From Celoporthe dispersa (lineage: Eukaryota > Ascomycota > Sordariomycetes > Diaporthales > Cryphonectriaceae): 64,000 nt of DNA. Below are positions 1 to 10,995 of the stretch, one piece after another (the stretch's first letter is position 1; the number at the start of each line of letters is the position of its first letter). The stretch is taken from NCBI GenBank assembly GCA_016584495.1, contig WAID01000012.1:1-64000 (forward strand), in the 5' to 3' direction. The notes beneath the pieces were generated by a model that was not told the origin of the DNA, searched no databases, and worked only from the letters and a program-made list of their open reading frames with translations. The position numbers and the translations under genes were made by a program.

Positions 1-2
1 AG

Positions 3-80
3 TTCGTCCACTCCATGATCAAGATTACCGCGTGCACAGGCTTCATCATCCTGGGCATCTCATCAGCTGCGGTGGCTCGA
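3..80 (+). pseudogene. Amino-acid permease fragment
   Basis: The third forward frame reads from the window edge and contains TGFIILGI after a helix-like FVHSMIKITAC segment. This resembles the transmembrane segment of fungal GAP1-type amino-acid permeases, where a GFIILGI-like motif is common. The reading is cut at about position 80 by the telomere-like repeat, and a stop (TGA) follows inside the repeat. Only about 26 residues are visible, so the family call rests on one short motif. If right, the permease lost its downstream half at the repeat junction. Confidence 0.35.
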
Positions 81-791
81 CCCTGACCTAACCTGACCTA
101 ACCTGACCTGACCTGACCCTAACCCTGACCCTGACCCTGACCCTGACCCTAACCCTGACCCTGACCCTAACCCTGACCCTGACCCTGACCCTGACCCTGA
201 CCCTGACCCTAACCCTGACCCTGACCCTAACCCTGACCCTGACCCTGACCCTGACCCTAACCCTAACCCTGACCCTACATTCCTGAAATACTCTGAAATC
301 GCTCCTGCAATAGTAGCAAGTTGTGCTGTAGTGTCACAGTGCTTCTCTTCAGCATACACTCTCCAGTGCACATTATCGATCGCACCAGTATGTTGTGTGC
401 AGTCATTCGTATTAGCGTTGTTCTTGATCTCGCCTGCGATAGCCAAAGCAAGAGTCGATGCGAAACTTGCGATTGCAACACAAAGGCCTGCTTCGGCAGT
501 GCCTTTAATACCTTTTGCAGTGAGTTAGCCAGCCGGCTTGATTTCTAACTTATATCTTGCACAGATATAGAAGAGGTTCGGACTCTAGAACTTACAGTAT
601 TTAATAGAAGTCCGCTTAGTTAGGCTATCGTTCGGATATTCTTTCAAGTCAATGACAGCGAGAGTGTCGACTGATCGCTTCCCTTCAGACCGAGAGTCTA
701 TCCCTTGGTGAAGCGGCAATAAGAGCGCCGATGCTGGTGCCAAGTGCGCCGAGACGGATAGCAATGCTGATATTGTAGCAATAGCACGCAT
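63..791 (-). CDS. Small secreted protein, C-terminus running into the telomere-like repeat
   Basis: Exon 1 (791-596) starts with a clear signal peptide (MRAIATISALLSVSAHLAPA). The intron is 595-512 (GTAAGT donor, AAAG acceptor) and its phase matches exon 2 (511-63) exactly, which supports the model. The mature part has about four cysteines and a CDTTAQLATIAGAI stretch of a type I associate with short secreted fungal proteins of unknown function. I cannot name a domain. The reading frame then passes through the telomere-like array as about 35 residues of Gly-Ser/Gly-Leu repeat and stops at 63. The natural C-terminus was probably lost at the array and the repeat tail is likely fortuitous. Expression and secretion are inferred only. 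Confidence 0.5.
81..277 (+). repeat. Telomere-like array (CCCTAA / CCCTGA)n
   Basis: An uninterrupted run of CCCTGA and CCCTAA hexamers, with about seven 5-nt units (CCTGA/CCTAA) at its left end. CCCTAA is the C-strand of the TTAGGG telomere used by most filamentous fungi. The C-rich strand is on the + strand, the orientation expected at a left chromosome end. Non-telomeric sequence precedes it, so within this window it is interstitial. The variant CCCTGA outnumbers CCCTAA by about two to one. Confidence 0.9.
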
Positions 792-2560
792 ATTGAGTGA
801 AAAGAGCGAGAACGATAATGAATATTTGATGTAGGAGAAATGTAGTAGTCATGAAAACTTAGATAGTGTTTTATTTGCAGTCGGATTGTATATTGTTCTG
901 AGTTGTGTTATACATGAATAATTGTGAAGGATAGAAGTGGAATTATAGCTGCTTTTATATTGATCAGTTTGGCGACTGTGAGATCTGATCTGGAGACCGT
1001 GGCAACCTGCAATACGGCCTCGTATGACGTTTGTAAGATTTTTGGATGCTATATGAGACTGCAGCTGAGACTTTTACATCAAACAAAAGTGTTTTAGATA
1101 CGGTTGTCTTACGAACGGCCTTCCTAAAGAAGCTTTCCATTTATAGAATAAACAGTACTTACAAAACTAAAGAATAGCTAAACTAATATAGAATCTCTTC
1201 CGATAATTATATAGAACGAGACTATATACAAGCTCATCTTGTCTTTCGATTCATTCTCTCCCGATATTCGGCTTTACAATAGTTACACGGCTTTTACAGC
1301 TTCCTGAGCACACTGATTTGATAGAGTGTTTTGTATGTCTCAAAAGCCGGTCATGATATTTCAGGCCTTCTGGGCGCAACAAAGACTTAGATGATGTATG
1401 TCATGACTCTGGAGGAGGGGGGGGGGGCGGGGTCGTCAATATGGTCATCTGGATTCTACTATTGAAAATTGGGGCTCAGCTGAGACGATCGATTAAACGG
1501 CCGCGGCTTCCTTCGTAGCCCAACTCTACCTTATACAGCAATTGCATAGCTGACTACATTTCATGTTTCTTCAATTTTTATTTATTATTAGTCAAGGAAC
1601 TATCTGCGTAGCGAACTTGCATTCAGCCTAGCTAATTCTGCCAAACTGCCTTAGAAGCTACATAGTAAGCAAAACTAATCAGCGATTAGATAAGCTAATC
1701 GCTTTTATAATACTGCTTATTATAGGCAGATATAAGGCGTTCAGGGAGCTAATATGCATATAGAGAGAGGGCGGTGGCTTTCAAATCAGAAAGCGACCTT
1801 GCTTACTCTCTTTGGAAAAGGCTTTTGACTGCCCTTTTACTTTCCTAGCATAATAATCCAGTCCAACATCCTTACAAGCCTAATCTATACGCATCTCTAC
1901 AATAGAATTACGGAATGTGCTCTCAGCTCAGGCTCGAGATATAAACATTAATAGATTTATCATTATTAGAGCAGGTGACTCTTTTTGATTGCTTTGAAAT
2001 TTCGGCCCCTTCTTACTTACGTCCCAAGAAAGTCCTTGGAGGCTGACTATGCATAATGCGGCTAAAAGTAACGAAAGCAAAAGGGCTGCTGAAACAGTTT
2101 TACTTTATAGAGCTGCTCTATCTGTAAGCTGTAATTATATTATATTTAGTAGCGCTCAAAGAAGCAAATGCAGTCGAAAATACTCTGAGTAAGCAAAGTC
2201 AGCTGTACTTTTCCAATGCTCTTTTGAACGTGCGGTTTGGGGGCGAACGACACTTCCCTCATCTGGTAGCATTTCGCGTTGGCGCCGCCCCCATTCAGGA
2301 TGGATGGATCGAGTGGTTGGGGATGCCTGCAACTAATCAGCTCTCGCTTGTTGCCCAACTATTCGATTAGAACATCGGTGATTCGGACCTCTTTCATGCC
2401 ACTAGTTCAGGGTATTTGGTAATATCAATTATTTCTTTAAGATCCTCGTTGACGACCACTAAAACTTTCCGAAACTTGTTTAAACCGTTACCTTGTCAGC
2501 AAATACAGCAAATATAATACATACTTCTTTATGCTTATTCAATAAGCATCAAGAGACAAC
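792..2560. other. AT-rich subtelomeric tract without genes
   Basis: No convincing coding region. The sequence is rich in TATA/TTA/AAT runs and stop codons in all frames. It holds one homopolymer-rich patch (G-run around 1416-1436) and short GC-richer islands (about 1380-1520 and 2210-2360) with no recognisable product. The composition fits a RIP-degraded relic. Confidence 0.6.
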
Positions 2561-3916
2561 ATGTCGGCAGCCGACCTGCCATCATGTGCGGTACGTTGAA
2601 ACTACTTCCGATTGACATATAATGGCCATTCTTACAAGACTCAACAGCTCGAGTGCCTTTTATCATCCATCGCCAATTCTACCTGTGCCGCTACCGATAC
2701 ATCATGCATTTGTTCCAATGCTGAGCTATACCGCAATGCCACCTCTTGCAGTGAGATATTCTGCATCATTCCCGAACTGTTGAGTATGTCCAAGGTTTTC
2801 TATGCTTACATAGCAGAGGTATCACAACTTTAGGCTGACAACATCTTTTCGTAGATGCTCAGCTACTGAAAACATCACCAATACAATTTCTGGAATTCAA
2901 TCACGATACAATGAATCCTGGTTTCTGCCTGGAACAGTGCTGTTGGGAATCATGGTGTTTGTTGTTGGGCTGCGATGTCTTGTTCGAATTACCTTGAAGG
3001 ATTCCTTTTGTAAGCATTTAACCTCACACTTCCAGCTATGCTTCATGCCTGCTTCTCTGCACCTACATCATTTACTATAAAAACACACTCTAAGTCCCCC
3101 CCCTTTTTTTAAAAAAAAAAAAAGAACGCAAACCTTGCTGCTAATCATAATGTTTAGGGTAGGATGATTGTATCAACCTCATTGCTGCTGCAATTGTTAT
3201 TACAATCTATGTTATGATTGAAGGACCCAGTGAGTTTCTCTTTCAATTCTCTATATTTGCCTACATGTCTTCAATCCAGTCTAATCTTAATATATATCAT
3301 TTAAAGTGAAATCAAATAGTTTCCGATAAGGTATCTGAGCAATATCTTTTACAGAAGCTGTGACATTTATGAAGGTAAGTAAGTGTTTAAATTTTAGCTA
3401 AATGATAATACTTATATAATATGTATTGAGTTATAGTATTACTACATCCTATCGCTCATCTACGTACTCGCTCGAGTTACAGCGCGGGTATCGATCATAT
3501 TATTCTATATGCGCATCTTCTCTACTCCAGCACATCGCTGCAAATTTATTATTATGCTGATAATCAATCTTGGATTATCACTTATTTACTTGTAAGCAAA
3601 TTCTTTAACAGCCCTTGCTATTTGTTAGGTCAAAATGCCTCCCTCCCGAATCTAATAATTAGCTTGTTTTTAATTGATTCTTGTAAGCTTGTATTTGCAT
3701 TTCAGTGCAGCCCTATTCCATTTTACTGGAATAGGTTGCAGAGTACATCTACTGGATTCTGTATAAAAATATTCGATTTTATATGAGTTGCATTTACAAC
3801 ACTGATCGCAGTTGACTTTTGGATTATCTCGATTCCTGTTTCTATCACAGCAAGTCTTCAACTGCCTTTGAAAGATAAATTATTCATATCTATTATGTTT
3901 GCTGCTGGTCTCGTGT
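2561..3916 (+). pseudogene. CFEM-domain PTH11-like receptor, RIP-damaged and 3'-truncated
   Basis: Piecing exons by GT-AG borders gives MSAADLPSCA (2561-2590), an intron, then a CFEM module with CAATDTSCICSNAEL and further cysteines. Next come TM1 (SWFLPGTVLLGIMVFVVGL, about 2922-2980), TM2 (DDCINLIAAAIVI, about 3170) and TM3 (about 3440-3590, with the family-like SIILFYMRIFSTP). A loop CSPIPFYWNR follows, then a helix ending FISIMFAAGLV near 3916. PTH11-like fungal receptors have an extracellular CFEM followed by seven helices. The frame is interrupted by TGA at 3784-3786, at a site where the family often has Trp, compatible with a G-to-A change. The gene stops after about five helices where a repeat begins at 3921. 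It was probably a membrane sensor and is now dead. Confidence 0.75.
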
Positions 3917-3920
3917 AAGT

Positions 3921-4095
3921 ACTGTTGTGGTGGCCAGTGGAGTGAACCTCAAGACATGGGATGCGAGTGGGTTCTGAGGTCGCCCGGATATAAAAACACA
4001 CCCCCCTCAGATTTTTTTTCTTCGCCTAGACAGGAATAATAAGACATCTTCCCTTCTTTTCCTAATTTGAGCCCTCTGGACAGGTCTAAGGCAGT
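3921..4095 (-). repeat. Dispersed repeat, copy A (inverted relative to 13945-14121)
   Basis: This segment (GTGGTGGCCAGTGGAGTG and on) aligns over about 175 bp with the reverse complement of 13945-14121, at roughly 80% identity by eye. It inserts directly after the truncated receptor. The minus strand here and the plus strand of the other copy share an open stretch with GLKL.KEGK followed by an aromatic/Cys-rich patch, so it may be part of a transposon reading frame. The element type is not established. Confidence 0.65.
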
Positions 4096-5008
4096 GTCAG
4101 GGTAAAAGGGGTCACAGTGAGGTGAAAGGGTGTGAGCTGCTCCCAAGCTGCTTGTTCTATTGCAGGAGGACTACTGAACCTGTCTTCCCTCTCTTCTTGC
4201 CCCCTTGTCGCTATTGCAGTGCTGGCCTTATATGCCCTCTGGCCCCGGCATTGCTTAGATAGGCTAGATGTGATCTATCCGAGCGCCCCGCTTCGGAGCA
4301 GCGCCCTCGCTGAGTCCGTATTGCATTTGGATTACACTCCGATATCGCTTTTGTTAGCATAAACTCTTTGTGTACTTGTTGAACGCTTAGGCTACAGCAG
4401 TGCTTATTACATTTATGGAGTCTATTTCTATACTTTTCAATAGAGTCTACCCCCTATCTTTATTAGCGTTCTTTTTTGAGATACTGCGTTTTCCACGAAG
4501 TATTCAACCCTCCGTCGTAGCATTTAAGTTAATTATCAATCTAAGTAATAGCTTTCCTGCTAGTGATATACTGCAGAGATACTCAGAAGTTTCCATATTG
4601 CATTTGGATTATACTTTGATATTGCTCTTGTTAATATAAACTCTTTATGTATTTGTTGAATGCTTAGGCTGTAGCAGTGCTCATTACATATATATGCTTA
4701 TTTGTATAAGTGATTTGAGTCAGATACTCGGCGAATAATGCTTAGGCGCAGCATTTATAGATAGAAGAGTAACGTTTGAAGATGCTTTAACATAGCAAGA
4801 GCAGCAATGACACTGATAGATATAAAAGAGAAAGAGTGAAGTATTTTGGTAATGATACGAACGAAGCTATAGTTTAAATGCATCTCAGTTTATTCTTATC
4901 AACGCTCGCCTCACTCGTCTCAATATATTATAATAATATTATATCTTCTGCGCATTAATCCGTGTAACTTGTTTCGTAATCTGCATATTGAATGATTTAT
5001 AATATGAA
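4096..5008. repeat. Two copies of an LTR-like terminal sequence in AT-rich DNA
   Basis: Positions about 4320-4412 and 4594-4690 carry the same block: CATTGCATTTGGATTA, then GCTTTTGTTAGCATAAACTC, TTGTTGAACGCTTAGGCT and CAGTGCTTATTACA. The same block ends the repeats at about 14336 and 22048. The closing TTACA and its position before a gag gene in the 22-kb copy suggest an LTR 3' end. From 4700 to 5008 the sequence is AT-rich with no gene seen. Confidence 0.5.
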
Positions 5009-8000
5009 TCACCAGGTCTCTAGTCGTCTCTGAATCTCGGCTTTAACCTCCCTAGCCCCTAAATCAGGTCTTGCTTTATACAAGGTTGCGAGTGAGACCA
5101 ATGTTAGCTTAGTGTGCGAGTGCTTAAGCCCATGCCACGCATCTTTGCCCTTCAGAGCCTCCCGCAGAACTTCCTCTGCGTCCTCATATCTCCTTAGCAA
5201 CCTTAACGTCTCACCAAGGTTCTGCTGCGAAATGTAATACTCCGCATCCTTCCCAGTGACCTCGAGTTGCTTGGCAATAACGTCCCGGTGCATCGCCTCA
5301 GCATCCTTCAGTTTCCCCTCCATCTGATAGACCATGGCCAGATTCTTGATAGACTGGACTGTATCGGGATGCATCTCTCCCAGGATTTCACGGCACCACT
5401 CCAGACTCTCCGCGAACAGTGTCCTGGCCTGGTCGTAATTTCCCTCATGCCGCCGCGCCACACCGAGCATCTTGATCTCGCGCATGACGACGCGGTTCTG
5501 CCGTCCGATCTGCTTGACCAGCTCATCGATGATGGCCTCGTATTCGTCGCATGCCTGAGCGTATAGACCCTGGCCGCGGCGCGTGGTGGCCAGCCAGGAG
5601 CGTGCCTCAAGGGTGTCAGGGTCATTACGGCCCAGCACGGCCTCGCGAGCATCACAGCATCTCGTTAGCACGGCCTCGGCATCATCGAGGCGCTTCATAT
5701 TCCAGTAGGTGCGGCCCAGGGCCACCATCGTCGTGATGGTTTCGGGGTGCTCGGGCCCCCGGAGGGGATGGCTATTGAAGCCGTCGATGGCGCGGCGGAG
5801 ATAGGTTTCGCAGGTATTGTAGTTGAGGTTCAGCTTACCGAGTACAGCCTCCCACTGCAAGGTCTGGAGGTCCGTCGCCCCGCGCTCCTCGATGAACTTC
5901 TCGAGGACGTCCTCGAATAGATCCTGCAGCCAGGTGCTGTTTGCCACCGACTGAGGGAGGGGCGTCTCCGTCGCCTTCGAGACCTTACGGAGATGTGACT
6001 CAAGTAGTAGCATATCATTTGTGAGCCCTTCACCAGTGGATTCCGTCTTGGTTGACATGACGACTCTGAGCCAAAATATCGACTTGTCGTGGGATTCAAG
6101 CAAGCTCTCGACGGCATGCATTAGAGCCTTTGAGGGGGTACCGATCGCGGTCAAGTGGTATCCCCAACTGAGCGCCGCGTGAACAAGTAGCCTGTCCGTC
6201 TCAAGGATGAGTCCAAGATCCTGTGTCGCCGAGGGCACGCTTACAAGAGGCGGCTGGTTCAAGTAGGCCAAGCAGCTGAGTCCCATGTTTGTATGAGCCA
6301 GCGTGATATTGAGGGGGCTCTCTTGGTGCTTAGTCAAGAAATCCCGGATCGAGAGATGCACCAAGTCGATGGTATCATCTGGCTCTCTGACCCGGATTAT
6401 GGACCCGAAGAGCTCGCGGAGGGTCTTGGTAAACTTGGCAGTGTCTCTGCGTGAGGCCGGGCCCAGAGTCCGAGCACTGGAACGTGTTGAGAGAAATATA
6501 TCCAGCTCAGCAACTGTCAGGGGGCCGCGTGCTCACGACTAGACACTCCAGTGTTCGCCGTACCAGGTCATGCCGAGGCGCAGTCGGGCCACAAAGTCGG
6601 TGGAAAATGCGCACATAGACCTCATCTAAGCCAACCGGGAGCGTGCGCAATATTTCGTGAACTTCCTCATAGAACGAAGCTCGTGTCAGACTATCAACCA
6701 CGAGCTTTACCCATAGAAAAAATGCCGTTCTATCCCTGACATTAGTAGTTGTGGGCTATCGCGTAGGGGGGTGACATGCTTACTGCGCTCCGGAGAAGCT
6801 TAGTTTTGATCTCAAGGGCCTCTTCGTGGGTGTCAAGTAAGTGTTCAAAGTCCTCGACAGATCTATCCAAGAATACCTCAATGTCCCGCCGAGTATGCTC
6901 TGGAGTGATTGCCATGGTCGTGTATTGATCAAGGGCCTTGTGCAGGACCGGATCTTCTCTGCTGAATATCAAGAGGTCAAGCTCAAGTCGCCCGCTACTG
7001 ATCAGTTTGAACAACGAGCTGAGAAGCTCCTTCGCATCTGGACACTCATCAAGCCCATCGATCACGATTTTTACATTACCAAACGGCTCCAACACGTCGC
7101 TTAGGAGGGACAGAGTCCGTGTTGTCGAGGTAAGCTTGATTTCACCGCTTTCGACCATGACGGAATGGATATGGTCAAGGATCTCGGGCTTCTGCTCCAG
7201 AGCCTGTACAATGAAAGAACGTAGAACAGCTGACATGTCGGATGTTGTTGGCTCCCGGAACGAGCAGAAGAAGTACAGAAGACCCGAATCGCTGCCCAGG
7301 GCCTCTTTCAGGGCGGCGACAGTATGGCAGGCTAGGACGGTCTTGCCGCAGCTGCGCAAGTATAGGTATCAACTATTAACGAGCGTTCCAGGGTTGGTCA
7401 AGTCTAGACTTGGGTCACGTCTACTTACCCGACAGCGCCATACACCCACACCACAGACTTAGATTTGCTGTTGAGAAATTCTCGAAACTGATTCTTGTGT
7501 AGGAGCCAGTCTCCCGTCCCGGGAGCACCCAGCATGTGCACGCTCTCAAAGCGGGTGGCATGGTTGGGGGCGTCAATCCATGCGAGTACTCGCCCTCGGT
7601 TTTCGACACGGATAAGGCTGGCGTTGGACTCCAGAGCCGGTAACAATCGTTCAAACCTCCCCGAGAAATGATCGAACTTTTCGCGGAACGCCAGGTTGTC
7701 TTCTTGCTCGAGCCGCGATGACTCGTAGAAGGCGAGCAGTGCTTCATGGTCGGCCTCGGCGGTTCGCTCCGTCAGGTGTGAAACACATGACCGGAGACTT
7801 TCCTCGAATCCGTTCCAGAGCCTCAAACACAAGGCCTTGATGCCTGCACCCGAAAATTAGCGTCATAGAAGAGCCTCGATAGACCACGAGATGACGTGCC
7901 TTTTCGTGAGAAGAAAGCGATTACCATGGCGCAAAGCTCGGCCACGCGCTCATACACGCTACAGAGTGCCGATCGCATTCTGTCTGCTTCGGGGAAGAGC

Positions 8001-8607
8001 TCGGCGTATCTTTTTATCCTCATCAGATTTCGTCCTGCGTCGCCAAGGACCGTGGCAAGGCGTTCAAAGACTCCGATGAAGTCACTAGCGATCTAAACTT
8101 TATTAGAAGCAAGTCTGGGGATTGGGCAAAGGGCTAGCCGTATTGTTGGCCGTCAGATTGTGCGAGCCCCTTTCCCAGGCATATCTAAACAATGTTTGTG
8201 GGGATGCATTGCCACCAGAAATTGGACTTCTGCAGATTTTCCCTGGATGACGAACTTACCACGAGAATCACCCTTACAGAACCCCAGAGAACGCCAAGGA
8301 CCATCGGTGATATCTGCGAAATTGTGTCCAGCGCGGCGCCAAAGCGATTCAGCCCTTCGACGAACGGTTTGATAACCAGGGCGATGCGATATCGGACGCC
8401 CTTGCGCTGACGCTCCGATAGTGTTTCGGCGACGCTCAAGACTTCTTGCAGCGAAGACCCGTGCTCCAGTGCCTTCTGGTGCTCACCCGTCAGGCGAATG
8501 TCATGCTTCTCGAAAGCGCGCTTCCACGCAGCCCGGAAGGAAGTTTCACTGGGCGGGGTAGTGAGTTTTGACGATGCGCGCAAGGCGTCAGCAGTGGATG
8601 CACTCAC
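5009..8607 (-). CDS. STAND (NLR-like) protein: DUF7708-like N-terminus, NACHT, TPR repeats
   Basis: Exon 1 (8607-8260) carries PFVEGLNRFGAALDTI and a VLGVLWG motif of the DUF7708-type STAND N-terminus. Introns 8259-8093, 7924-7836 and 7428-7352 follow. The third splits the P-loop, giving GAVGCGKTVLA (Walker A). Walker B is KIVIDGLDEC, and FFLWVKLVVDSL lies near 6700. The C-terminal 450 residues (6364-5009) hold about six kinesin-light-chain-type tetratricopeptide repeats. Such proteins are NTP-driven sensors in fungal allorecognition and immunity; the ligand is unknown. The frame breaks at 6520-6524: reading one base fewer in that run gives RPLTVAEL, a motif usual in this family, so a 1-nt insertion or sequence error is likely. 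The intron near 6780-6733 is also one base out of phase. Confidence 0.8.
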
Positions 8608-9160
8608 AAGCCGTCAGGGCGTTCACCCCGTGATTGTGTGCTGCTGTGTCTGCTAATGGTTGATGAACCATCCAACCCCTTCTCCGTTGTTCGTATGGGC
8701 AATGACGAGGAGGAGCTCATGGCCGACGTTGTGGTGGCAACTCGACGGCGGGTTCGTGCACGCACGGTGTACGGCGGTGCAGTCGCATACCCCGCACTCC
8801 ACCTAGGTAGCGATGCCGTATGCCGTGCTGTAGGTACCGACATACATACAATAGCTCCTACGAAACAACACACGCCTAACCGTCAGTCAAGATACCCTTG
8901 CTTGGTTGCGATAGGTCATCTAGGAACCCAAGCTGATGTTGATTTCTCAGGGCACTCTCTGTCTAGTTTGCAAGAAGCAAACTGCGTTCTAACGGAGCCC
9001 TACTCCCTCTCGCTTCTCACTTATATTTCCGGAGACTGAGTGCTTATCGTCAACAATAAGCACTAATGCAATCGTCATTTATTCCTGCACTGTATAACAT
9101 ACTGGCTTGGTCTGCAGGCGACAAGCGCTGCCTAGGCTGCCAGCGTCTCGCTATCGCGAT
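8608..9160. other. Divergent intergenic region
   Basis: This lies between the heads of the STAND gene (minus) and the kinase gene (plus), so it should hold both promoters. No conserved element was recognised. Overlapping open frames on both strands show no family resemblance. Confidence 0.5.
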
Positions 9161-10612
9161 ATGGATTGGGACGAGATTGCCATGAGGAGAAACCAGCAGA
9201 GGGCTAGCAGATGGCTTGCTGAGCTAGAGCGTGCGAAAAATCTTGGGCTCACAGATTGGGTGTCGACTTTACACGACGGCATACCGTGCGAGCTTGTGCG
9301 AGAGCAGATGGGCACCTTCAACAAGATCCTGCACTACAAATTCCGAGACGGCGCAAGGTACTCCCTCCGCCTACCGATTCCTGGCAGGGTCATGAAGTGC
9401 GACGAGAAGGTCGCCAGGGAGGTTGCGACAATGCGCTTCATCAAGCTGAACACTACGATCCCGGTACCGACCATCCGAGCTTGGGGAGGATCCGGGGAAA
9501 ACCCGCTGCAACTTGGCCCCTTCATGCTCGTGGAATTCATCAATGGTCACCGGTTAAGAGATCTACTCAAGGAGGACCCCCAAGCGAAGCCTCCCAAGAT
9601 GAGACGCGACATCACGAGAAGGCAATGGGATATCATTTACCGGCAAATTGCCCATGTGCTACTCGAATTATCCAAGCATGACTTCCCACGCATAGGCAGC
9701 CTTTCAGAAGCAGCACAGGGGGTGTTTGAGGTCAAGACGAGGCCTCTCACCATTAAAGCCCAGGAAATCGAGTCCCACGGAGGCGTGGATGCGCATTGTA
9801 TGTTTTGATATAGCCGTCTGTCAATATCCGCCACTTCTTTGACATCTATGGTTTGCACCCCAGGCTCCGAAGGGCAGACTTTCTCGTCAACGACCGAGTT
9901 TTTCCAGTACCTCGGAGCTCAAGATCTTCGCCACCTCCATGATCAGCTAAACTCGGCGGATGGGCCCGAGGATGCGGCAGCCAAGCTCAAATGTTGCAAC
10001 GCCTTCCAAAACTTAATCCCCCGTTTTGTCAGGAAAGAGCACGACAGTGGCCCCTTTAAGCTGTTCTGCGACGACTTACAATTCGGCAACGTCCTTGTTG
10101 ATAACGCTGACGATTTGCGATTCGTCGCTGTTCTCGACTGGGAATGGGCGTACGCAGCTCCGTATCAACTGTTGTACTCCCCGTACCGATGTCTGTTGCT
10201 GCAAAGGCCGAATGACTGGGATGAGGAGAACGAGCCAGACTCCTTGTCCCAGTTCGCAGAGCGGTTGCAGCAATTTCTGGAAGTTCTGGAGGATGAAGAG
10301 CAGCACCTGGCTCCCGGCGTGGCTCTTGCATCTCAGATGAGAATCGCATGGGGAGACGGGACATTTTGGTTTCATGAGATCGCCTTAGCCATCTTCGGTG
10401 GGCCGGCTGATTTGGCCTGGAGGATGCTTCAGTCCATGTATTCGCCAACAAAGTCGCTAATGACAAGTCCGGAATCGCTTACAGAACAGCTCGTTGAGAT
10501 CAAGCGTCTGCATATGCAAACTTACAAGCGACAAATGCAAGTGCTAGAATTAGCTGGTGATTCTTCTCCCACTGGCGGAAGCGGGGGGAGACGAAAGAGA
10601 ACGGGGCATTAG
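9161..10612 (+). CDS. Aminoglycoside phosphotransferase (APH)-family kinase-like protein
   Basis: Two exons, 9161-9797 and 9864-10612, are joined by a 66-nt intron whose phase is exact, giving about 460 residues. ATG 9161 is the first in-frame ATG; upstream sequence in frame has none. The catalytic loop reads LFCDDLQFGNVLVD, equivalent to HxDxxxxN of APH/choline-kinase folds, with Cys in place of the leading His as is common in fungal members. The metal-binding segment is AVLDWEWAYAAP. The N-terminal lobe has GTFNKILHYKFRDG. The family transfers phosphate from ATP to small molecules or is degenerate, and the substrate here is unknown. Fungal genomes carry many such genes, often in subtelomeric regions. 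The C-terminal tail (SSPTGGSGGRRKRTGH) is low-complexity. Confidence 0.85.
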
Positions 10613-10995
10613 TGAACGAAGTCTGTGGGAGGCACAGCGACTAGTGAGTGAGCAGGACAGCCAGGCTCGGAGTGACACTGAATATTTGCAGGTGAGATTG
10701 GGAACTTCAAGGTCAAATGCCACAAGAATCGACACTGTAACTAATCAATGGTTCTATATTTGGTGGTTGGAACATTACAACGTCTGCATTAGAAGAGATC
10801 TACTTTCCTTCTGAATCAGCATTACACAAACCGTCAAAAAGGGAGAGGTGAAATAATATAATGTATCTGATCAATCTATAGCGGAAGGTATAATCTAGAG
10901 TCCTGTACTCAAGTGAGGGCGTCATTTCAAATCTATCTTGAACTAGGCTAAAATTAAGTTCTCCGCCCACCCCGTGAAGGTCTTCAATACTCGGC
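10613..10995. other. Intergenic, convergent 3' ends
   Basis: This lies between the stop of the kinase gene (plus) and the stop of the sugar transferase (minus). An 85-codon open frame crosses it but has no recognisable motif. Terminator signals were not identified. Confidence 0.5.

Noticed and set aside
63..277. Gly-Ser/Gly-Leu repeat as a structural protein domain
   Set aside because: It is the direct translation of the telomere-like DNA repeat; nothing suggests selection for protein function.
81..277. True chromosome end at this position
   Set aside because: 80 bp of non-telomeric, coding-like sequence lies outside the array, so within this window it is internal unless the edge is an assembly artefact.
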